Source of the DNA: Frankia sp.
Lineage (GTDB): Bacteria > Actinomycetota > Actinomycetes > Frankiales > Frankiaceae
Reading direction: 5' to 3'
Length of the DNA stretch: 5,312 nt
Assembly (NCBI GenBank): GCA_019689615.1
Contig: JADGHD010000381.1
Location: forward strand, 1 to 5,312
This document shows positions 1 through 5,312 of this stretch, piece by piece. The notes below the pieces were generated by a model that worked only from the letters and a program-made list of their open reading frames with translations, did no database searches and was not told the DNA's origin. The position numbers were made by a program, and so were the translations under genes. Numbering within the stretch: the stretch's first letter is position 1; every line of letters starts with the position of its first letter.

Positions 1-242
1 GCCTGACCCTCGTCGGTCCGCGCCCGCCCCCGCCGCCGCGCCGCCTGGGGGCGCCCGCGGCGCGCCCGCTCCGGTGGTTGGCCGCCACCCCTGCCTTGGC
101 GGCGGGCCGGCGCGGCGGGGGCCGGCCGGGCAGCCGGTCGGGCACCCGGGCGGGGGTGGGTCTGACCGCAGGTTCCAGGAAGCGGCCACCCAGCGCACAC
201 CGACCGTAGGACCTGCCGGAATGGCACTGATGGCAACACCGC

Positions 243-258
243 TGACATCTGGACGTCA
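243..258. promoter_or_regulatory. Imperfect palindrome, candidate operator
   Basis: The sequence TGACATCTGGACGTCA reads nearly the same on both strands: the outer four bases of each arm pair perfectly (TGAC/GTCA), and the inner TC/GA pair also matches, giving 12 symmetric positions of 16. It lies about 185 bases upstream of the preferred amidase start, in the least GC-rich part of the leader, and its left arm overlaps the -35-like CTGACA. Dimeric repressors such as GntR- or TetR-type regulators bind sites of this form, but no regulator gene is visible in the window, so the assignment rests on symmetry and position only. Confidence 0.3.
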
Positions 259-430
259 TCTCACGCTGGGACTCTGACGCCCGTGCCGCTCCACATCGCT
301 GACCGCCTCCCTGACCCGGCGGCGCCGACTGGTCACGCCGCGAGCTCGGCCCGGCCACCGTGTGGGCCTGCGAGCCGGGTGCGGACCGGGACCGGCCCGG
401 CCGCCGGCGCGTGGGCCGCGTACGGGCAGC

Positions 431-437
431 GGTAGGG
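431..437 (+). promoter_or_regulatory. Candidate ribosome binding site for the amidase
   Basis: GGTAGGG ends five bases before the GTG at 443 and is a modest purine-rich Shine-Dalgarno-like match. The earlier in-frame GTG at 362 has only the pyrimidine-rich CCGGCCACC before it. This difference, with the protein alignment argument, is why 443 is chosen as the start. Confidence 0.4.
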
Positions 438-442
438 CGCCG

Positions 443-1825
443 GTGGCACTACAACCCGGGAAGGGCAAGGTCGAGGGGAAGCACTACCTGCCATCCACGC
501 CGGAGACGGTCCGTTGGGGCGAGCTGCCGACGGCCAGGACCCGGCCGGTGCTGACGGTCGACACCGGCGCGACCGTCACCATCGACACGGTCAGCCAGGA
601 GGGCATCCTCACCGACCAGGGCCGCGATCCGGACGCCTTCTTCGCCCGGCACGGCGTCGAGCCGTCCGAGGTGCTGGAGGACGCCCGGGCGATCGCGGCC
701 TCCGGCATCCCGCACCGGTTCGGCGTCGACGGCCCGCACATCGTCACCGGGCCGGTGGCCGTCCGCGGCGCCCAGCCGGGCGACGTGCTGCGGATCGAGG
801 TCGTCTCGCTGCACCCGCGCGCCCGCTACGGCGTGATCTCCAACCGGCACGGGCAGGGCCTGCTCGCCGGGGAGTTCCCGGAGGGCCCGCCGCCGGACGA
901 GGACGCCGACGCCAGGCACTGGCTGGGCTTCCGCACGGTGAGCACGTTCTGCGCGGTCGAGCGCCGGCGCGGCCGGCTGTTCGGCGCGCTCGACAGCCCG
1001 GGCGGCGGGACGAAGGTGCGCTTCCCGCTCGCCCCGTTCATGGGGATCATGGCGGTCGCCGTCGACGACCGGGACCTGGCTGACGACGACGGCGATGGCC
1101 CGACGGTGCCGTCGACGTCGGTCGGGCTGCACGGCGGGGCGCTGGACTGCCGCGACCTCGGCGTCGGCGCCCGGCTCTACCTGCCGGTGCAGGTGCCGGG
1201 GGCGCTGTTCGCCGTCGGCGACCCGCACTACGCCGCCGGTGACGGCAAGATCGGCGTGACCGCGCTGGAGGGGCCGCTGCGGGCGACCTTCCGGCTGACC
1301 ACCCTGCGCGAGCCGGCGGCCAGGGCGGCCCTCGGCGCGCTGCGCGAGCCGTTCGTGGAGACCGACACCGGCTGGCTGGCGCTGGGCATGGACGTCGACG
1401 TCACCGAGGCGATGCGGCGGGCGGCCCGCTCCGCGGTGCTGTTCCTGTCCAGCCGGCTCGGCCTGGAGCGCTCGGACGCGCTCGCGTACCTGTCGGCCGC
1501 GGCCGACTTCGGCGTCACCCAGCTCGTCAACGGGATGACCACGGCCTACTGCCGGATCCGCCGCGCCGACTTCACCGAGCCGACGCCACCCCGCCCCCGG
1601 CTGCCCCGGGCGAGCTTCGCCCGCATCGTCGGCGGCGCCGACAGCGGCGACAACGACGCCGGCGAGTCAGCCGAGCCGGGGGAGCGGGCCGAGGCGACCG
1701 ACGCGGCCGAGGTGGCGGGCCACGACCCGGCCGGCGCGAACCGCGCGGACGACGACCACGCGTCCGGCGCCGACACCGCCGGCGAACCCGACGTGGCCGG
1801 CAAGCCGGACGTCGCGGCCCGCTGA
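443..1825 (+). CDS. Acetamidase/formamidase family protein with acidic C-terminal tail
   Basis: Members of the FmdA/AmdA family hydrolyse short amides (formamide, acetamide) to the acid and ammonia in the cytoplasm. The 460-residue product shows the family pattern in order: HYLPSTPETVRWG (14-26), GPHIVTGPV (97-105), the GVISNRHG segment (from 130), LHGGALD (229-235), LYLPVQVPGALFAVGDPHY (about 245-263), GDGK (266-269) and the C-terminal region ending YCRIRRADF at 377. The start is the GTG at 443: it has a plausible ribosome site and puts the usual short lead before HYLPSTPETV. An in-frame GTG at 362 would add 27 residues of Gly/Pro/Arg-rich sequence that looks untranslated. The family core is complete by residue ~377, and residues 378-460 form an extra Asp/Glu/Ala/Gly-rich, probably disordered tail. 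Ala at 233 and Lys at 269 stand where I recall Asn (HGGN) and Glu (GDGE), so activity and substrate are uncertain. No signal peptide or membrane segment is visible. The next gene is convergent, so this one appears monocistronic within the window. Confidence 0.9.
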   Translation: MALQPGKGKVEGKHYLPSTPETVRWGELPTARTRPVLTVDTGATVTIDTVSQEGILTDQGRDPDAFFARHGVEPSEVLEDARAIAASGIPHRFGVDGPHIVTGPVAVRGAQPGDVLRIEVVSLHPRARYGVISNRHGQGLLAGEFPEGPPPDEDADARHWLGFRTVSTFCAVERRRGRLFGALDSPGGGTKVRFPLAPFMGIMAVAVDDRDLADDDGDGPTVPSTSVGLHGGALDCRDLGVGARLYLPVQVPGALFAVGDPHYAAGDGKIGVTALEGPLRATFRLTTLREPAARAALGALREPFVETDTGWLALGMDVDVTEAMRRAARSAVLFLSSRLGLERSDALAYLSAAADFGVTQLVNGMTTAYCRIRRADFTEPTPPRPRLPRASFARIVGGADSGDNDAGESAEPGERAEATDAAEVAGHDPAGANRADDDHASGADTAGEPDVAGKPDVAAR

Positions 1826-1845
1826 CCGGCACGGCTGTCTGGCGG

Positions 1846-1865
1846 CCGCCGGCCCTGGCTGGCGG
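1846..1865 (+). terminator. Stem-loop in the convergent spacer, possible terminator
   Basis: Bases 1846-1853 pair with 1858-1865 to give an 8-bp, almost all G-C stem (one G-U pair in the plus-strand RNA) around a CCTG loop. It begins 20 bases after the amidase stop and ends two bases before the stop codon of the convergent helicase. No run of T follows, which is common for actinobacterial terminators but weakens the call. In minus-strand RNA the G-U pair becomes an A-C mismatch, so the structure should serve the plus-strand transcript better. Confidence 0.35.
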
Positions 1866-1867
1866 AC

Positions 1868-4800
1868 CTAACCGGCGTCGTCGAGGCCGTCCAGCTCGGA
1901 CAGGGCGATCGGGGCCCAGGTGGTGCCGCCCGCGCCGGCGCCGACGTCCTCGGCGGTGACACCGCCCTCCTCGGCCGGTGATGGGCTCGGCTCGATGCCG
2001 GCGGCGGCCAGCCGCGGCCACAGCGGGGCGAGGGCCGCGGCCGGGTCGGCCTCGAAGTCGGACTGGCGGATCCGCCAGAACGGCCAGCCGGCGCGCCGGA
2101 GCTGGCGCTCCCGGGCGAAGTCGTGCGCGACCTGCTCGGGGGTGCCGGCGTCCTCGCCGTCGCACTCGACCGCGAGCCGGGCGCGGCCACCGGTGACGAC
2201 CAGGTCGATCCGCCGGCCGTTGACCTCCACCTGGGGCAGCACCCGGTAGCCGGCGAGGGTGAGCTCGCGGAAGACCCGCTGCTCGAACAGGGAGTCGAAA
2301 CGCGGGTGGGCGATGTCCGGCGCGACCTCGGCCAGCCGCGGCGGCGTCGCGAGCTCGGGCAGCTCGTGGCCGCGGGCGAGCACGTAGCTGAGGTAGCTGT
2401 GCCGCAGGTCGGCCGGGTCGAGCTGGTCCAGCTCCACCGAGTGGAACAGCCAGACCTGGTCGCGGGCGCGGGAGGCGGCCACGTTGAACCGCCGCTGGTA
2501 CTCCTGGCGGCGCAGCGGGGTGGCCGCCGCCTGCGGCGTGACCACCATCGACAGGAAGACCACGTCGCGCTCGTCGCCCTGGAAGTCCGGCGGCGTGCCG
2601 ACCCGCAGCCGGCGCCGGTGCTGCTCGGCCACCGACATCCGGGCGGCCAGCAGCGAGCGCAGCAGCTCCGCCTGCCCGCTGCCCTGCAGGACGACGACGC
2701 CGAACGAGCGGCCCTCGTACGCCGGGTCGGCCGCGCAGGCCAGCACCTGGGAGACCAGCGCCTCGGCCTCGGCCGGGTTGCGCAGGTCGGCGCCCTCGCC
2801 GGTGGTGTAGGCGTGCGGGACGTAGCGGGCCCGCAGCGGCGGCAGCCGCTCCGTGCCGAACTGACGCAGCGGGATCAGCGGCGCGTCCCGGTAGAACATC
2901 GCCGACGACCACTCGATGATCTCCGGCATGCAGCGGAAGTGCTCCCGCAGCCGGACCACCTCGCCGAACCGCGTCCGCAGCAGGCTGAACAGGCTGGTGC
3001 GCGGGGTGAAGGCGACCCGCAGCCACCCGGGCACGTCCGGCAGCAGCGCGTCCAGCCGCCGGAACACGCCGCTGAGGTCGTCCGCCTCGGCGTCGTCGTC
3101 CTCGGGCCCGAGCAGGGAGCGCCCGGGGCGGTCGATGCCGCCGGTGAGGTCGGTGCCGCCGGTCAGGTCGGCCAGCGTGCGCAGGTTCGCGAGCTCCGCC
3201 AGCTCGGCCGCGCTGACCTCGTCGGCGGCGGCCACGGCTTCGCGCGGCGCCGGGCTGTCCGCCGGGGCGGCCGGCTCGGGGATGGCCGGGGTGCACTGCC
3301 GGTCGTCGCCGACGATGATCACCCGTGGCGCCAGCCACAGCAGGAACAGGCTGTCCAGCCCGGCCTGGCTGCCCTCGTCCACGATCACCACGTCGAAGCT
3401 GTCCCGGACCGGCGGGATCGTCGAGAGCACGTCGGCGATCGGCATGACCCAGGCCGGCACCGCCGTCTGCGCGACCGCCATCGCCTCCCGGGCCGCCTGC
3501 CGGTAGCGCTCCGCGTGCCGCCCGGACGCGCGGCCACCGGCGGCCACCGCGTCCGCGTAGGCGCGCAGGGCGGCCGACTCCCGGGTGCCCATCCGCTCCA
3601 GGCAGTGCCGCCAGGCGCGGGCGCCGGCCAGCTCGGCCGTGGCCGCGAGCACCGCGTCCTCGGCAGCGTCCAGCTGGGCGTCGAGGTCGCCGGACGGCCC
3701 GCCGGCCCCCGCCGTCCCTGGGGCGGCGTCGGTGTCGGCGGCCTGCTGGCGCTCGAGCCAGCCGGTGGCCAGGCCCCACGACCAGGCCTGGGGGAAGCGG
3801 GACAGCCGGGCCCGCCACGCCGCGTCCGCGCTGGCTGCGCCGTCGGGGCTGGCCGCGGCCCGGCGGGCGGCGGCGACCAGCGCGTCGGCCAGCACCGGGT
3901 GGGCCCGGCGCAGCCGGTCGAGCAGCTCGGCCCGCCGCACGGCCGCCTGCCTGTCCGCCAGCGTCCGGACCAGCTCCCGCCGGGCCTGCCGGTAGGCGTC
4001 GACGTCGCGGTCGGCGAGCGTGCCGGCGAGCCGGCGCAGCTCGGCCGGGGCCGGCGTGCCCGGGGCGCTCGCCGCTGCCGAAAGCTGCGCCCGCAGCCGC
4101 TCGACGTCGCCGCGGGCCGCCGCCGCCACCCGCCGCAGCCGGGCCAGGCCGAGCGCGTTGACCAGCTCGCCCAAGGCGGCCGTCGAGGAGAGGTCCAGGT
4201 CGAGATCGCCGCCGAGCGCGCCCGGCCGGAATCCCCCGACCGCCGCGCGCACCCGGTCGCGGGCCGCGAGCACGCCGCCCACCGTCCGCAGCGCCTCCGT
4301 GGCCTCGGCCAGCCGGGCGAGCCGGTGCTCCGGCGCCGCGCCCGGCTCGGCCAGCCGCACCCCGGCGAGCGCCCAGGCGCTGGCCGCCGCCTCCAGCGCG
4401 ACCTCGGCCCGCAGCCGGGTCAGCACCAGGTCCAGCAGCTGCGGTGTCGTCGGCGCCTGCCCGTCGACCGTGGCCGAGGTGAGCAGCTCCTGGGCGGCCC
4501 GCTGCGCCTTCGGCCGGAACGTCCTGCGCAGGCCGCCGCCGGCGGCCAGGTGGTCGCGCAGCGCCTCGCCAGCGGCGAGCAGCCGGGCGGCCGGCGAGCT
4601 GGCGGCCGGCGCCGGCTCGTCCGCCTCCGGCTCCGTCGGCGGGAGCGGGGTCGGTGGCAGCGTGACGGCGTGCAGGCCCAGCTCGGTCAGTGCCGCCCTG
4701 GCCTGTGCGAGCGCCTGCTCGGCCGAGGCGACCTTCGCCCAGATGGCGCCGTTGCGCCCGGCCAGCGCGTCGTCCACCGCCCGCGGCAGCCACGGGGCCT

Positions 4801-5312
4801 GGCGCGCGGCCCGGCTCAGCGCCGCCAACGCCCGGCGCACCTCCTCGACCTGGCCGGTCAGCCGGTCGAGCCGGTGCGGGTCGAGCGCGCTGAGCACGTC
4901 GGCCATGCCGCTGACCGCCTCCAGGTCCAGCGCCGCCGCGCCGCCGGCCAGGCTCGCCGGCTCCGTGCCGTCGCTGGCCAGGCCGGCGAGGCCGGCCAGC
5001 GCGGTGAGCGCCGTCCTGGCGTCCGCCGCCGCGGCCCGCTCCCGCTCGACGAGCTGGTCGACCACGTCGGGGCCGGGCACGGTGACCGACAGGCCGGCCA
5101 GCACGTCCTCGGCCGCCTCGTCGTCGCCGAGGCCGTCCGGGCCACCGTCGTCCGGCCGGTCGCCGTCCGCCTGCCCGCCGGCCGCGGCGGAGCGCAGCAG
5201 GGACCACAGCGTGACCGCCTCGCGCGCGGTCAGCGGGGCCGGTGGCGGCGGTGCCGGGCGGCCGGGCGCCCGGCCCCCCGCCCGGGGGCCCGTGGGGTTT
5301 AGACAACAGGCG
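1868..5312 (-). CDS. Superfamily 1 (Upf1-like) DNA/RNA helicase fused to a DUF559/Vsr-like nuclease domain, 5'-partial
   Basis: Residues are counted from the in-frame GTG at 5104, which I do not think is the true start. Residues 1 to ~550 are Ala/Leu/Arg-rich and helical, probably the long insertion this family carries between Walker A and Walker B. Helicase motifs follow: FDVVIVDEGSQ (motif II, DEGSQ 576-580), GDDRQ (motif III, 599-603), REHFR (motif IV, HFR 722-724), FQGDERDVV (motif V, from 841) and FNVAASRAR (motif VI, 873-881). The C-terminal domain (about 935-1037) has RRIDLVV (Asp967), AVECDGE (Glu980, Asp982) and WRIR (Trp1010), a PD-(D/E)XK-type nuclease of the DUF559/Vsr class. A Ser/Pro/acidic tail ends at TAG. 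No Walker A (GxGK[ST]) occurs in the window. Upstream of 5104 the frame stays open to the edge, and LTAREAVTLWSLLRSA, encoded near 5240-5190, looks like genuine protein with nearly all G/C-ending codons, so the gene starts outside. Expected role: ATP-driven unwinding coupled to cleavage. A defence role is inference from relatives. Confidence 0.88.
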   Translation of the reverse strand, partial: ACCLNPTGPRAGGRAPGRPAPPPPAPLTAREAVTLWSLLRSAAAGGQADGDRPDDGGPDGLGDDEAAEDVLAGLSVTVPGPDVVDQLVERERAAAADARTALTALAGLAGLASDGTEPASLAGGAAALDLEAVSGMADVLSALDPHRLDRLTGQVEEVRRALAALSRAARQAPWLPRAVDDALAGRNGAIWAKVASAEQALAQARAALTELGLHAVTLPPTPLPPTEPEADEPAPAASSPAARLLAAGEALRDHLAAGGGLRRTFRPKAQRAAQELLTSATVDGQAPTTPQLLDLVLTRLRAEVALEAAASAWALAGVRLAEPGAAPEHRLARLAEATEALRTVGGVLAARDRVRAAVGGFRPGALGGDLDLDLSSTAALGELVNALGLARLRRVAAAARGDVERLRAQLSAAASAPGTPAPAELRRLAGTLADRDVDAYRQARRELVRTLADRQAAVRRAELLDRLRRAHPVLADALVAAARRAAASPDGAASADAAWRARLSRFPQAWSWGLATGWLERQQAADTDAAPGTAGAGGPSGDLDAQLDAAEDAVLAATAELAGARAWRHCLERMGTRESAALRAYADAVAAGGRASGRHAERYRQAAREAMAVAQTAVPAWVMPIADVLSTIPPVRDSFDVVIVDEGSQAGLDSLFLLWLAPRVIIVGDDRQCTPAIPEPAAPADSPAPREAVAAADEVSAAELAELANLRTLADLTGGTDLTGGIDRPGRSLLGPEDDDAEADDLSGVFRRLDALLPDVPGWLRVAFTPRTSLFSLLRTRFGEVVRLREHFRCMPEIIEWSSAMFYRDAPLIPLRQFGTERLPPLRARYVPHAYTTGEGADLRNPAEAEALVSQVLACAADPAYEGRSFGVVVLQGSGQAELLRSLLAARMSVAEQHRRRLRVGTPPDFQGDERDVVFLSMVVTPQAAATPLRRQEYQRRFNVAASRARDQVWLFHSVELDQLDPADLRHSYLSYVLARGHELPELATPPRLAEVAPDIAHPRFDSLFEQRVFRELTLAGYRVLPQVEVNGRRIDLVVTGGRARLAVECDGEDAGTPEQVAHDFARERQLRRAGWPFWRIRQSDFEADPAAALAPLWPRLAAAGIEPSPSPAEEGGVTAEDVGAGAGGTTWAPIALSELDGLDDAG

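Larger units (their letters stand above)
1..442. other. Non-coding leader region upstream of the amidase gene
   Basis: No convincing gene is seen in this stretch. Bases 1-165 are almost pure G and C, so every frame is open by chance and short open frames mean little. On the plus strand the first six bases read GCC TGA, so an upstream gene could end right at the window edge, but one codon is no evidence. A perfect 6-bp stem (49-54 with 62-67, 7-base loop) and another (81-86 with 98-103, 11-base loop) could be terminator-like, but such pairings are expected in DNA of this composition. From about 166 to 360 the composition is less extreme, as is usual for a promoter region. I find no good actinobacterial -35/-10 pair: CTGACA at 242-247 resembles a -35 box but has no -10 at proper spacing. 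Confidence 0.6.

Noticed and set aside
2..88. Possible divergent minus-strand gene beginning at a GTG (86-88) and running off the left edge
   Set aside because: The frame is open for 29 codons with G/C-ending codons, but every frame is open in this nearly pure G+C block and the translation is only Arg/Gly-rich, so it cannot be told from chance without more sequence.
173..181. Short palindrome TTCCAGGAA
   Set aside because: Nine bases with 4-bp arms is too short to call as a site, and it is not repeated elsewhere in the leader.
74..277. Small plus-strand frame of 67 codons
   Set aside because: The codons become irregular after about position 165, the product is Gly/Pro-rich with no motif, and it spans the likely promoter region.
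362..442. N-terminal extension of the amidase from the GTG at 362
   Set aside because: The extra 27 residues are Gly/Pro/Arg-rich without family similarity, and the GTG lacks a ribosome site. The GTG at 443 fits the expected N-terminus better.
166..442. Search for a riboswitch (for example guanidine or nitrogen-related) in the amidase leader
   Set aside because: I could not recognise conserved riboswitch core bases or a consistent multi-helix fold, so nothing is called.
449..1228. Open frame antisense to the amidase
   Set aside because: The composition (Arg, Val, Asp, Ala) is that of a shadow frame and no motif is present, whereas the plus-strand frame shows conserved amidase motifs.
3531..3550. 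Tandem 10-base repeat CGGCCACCG(G/C) within the helicase gene
   Set aside because: Two copies only, inside coding sequence for an Ala/Gly-rich segment. It is best explained by codon bias.
2123..5302. A plus-strand open frame of 1,059 codons running antisense to most of the helicase gene
   Set aside because: It is rich in Arg, Gly, Pro, Gln, His and Val with no recognisable motif, while the opposite strand encodes clear helicase and nuclease motifs. Long antisense open frames are expected opposite strongly GC-biased genes.
1572..5306. A minus-strand open frame of 1,244 codons starting with TTG, overlapping the helicase in another frame
   Set aside because: The translation is an Arg/Gly/Pro/Ala repeat-like composition typical of an off-frame reading. 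It lacks all helicase motifs and runs into the 3' end of the amidase gene.

Overview
The window is very G+C-rich DNA. Both coding regions end almost every codon in G or C, and GTG is the likely start of the one gene whose start is visible. This points to a high-GC actinomycete (Frankia-, Streptomyces- or Micromonospora-like). The genus cannot be fixed from the sequence alone.

Layout. Positions 1-442 hold no convincing gene. The first ~165 bases are an extremely GC-rich block with stem-loop potential. The following ~200 bases are less extreme and contain a 16-base imperfect palindrome (243-258), a candidate operator ahead of the first gene. A plus-strand gene follows (443-1825 by my preferred GTG start). 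It encodes an acetamidase/formamidase-family amidohydrolase with a long acidic, Ala/Gly-rich C-terminal tail and two departures from motifs I recall as usual for the family. A 42-base convergent spacer (1826-1867) contains a stem-loop that may act as a terminator. The rest of the window, 1868 to the right edge, is the minus-strand C-terminal part of a very large superfamily 1 (Upf1-like) helicase fused to a C-terminal DUF559/Vsr-like PD-(D/E)XK nuclease domain. Its reading frame runs off the window, and the Walker A motif must lie in the missing upstream part.

The two genes are tail to tail, so they are not an operon and nothing in the sequence ties them functionally. The amidase suggests scavenging of nitrogen or carbon from small amides. 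The helicase-nuclease belongs to a class of large single proteins whose relatives (DUF4011-helicase-Vsr type) have been proposed as anti-phage defence proteins. That is the most interesting possibility here, but the window has no other defence gene to support it. I see no tRNA, rRNA, CRISPR array, insertion sequence or recognisable riboswitch.
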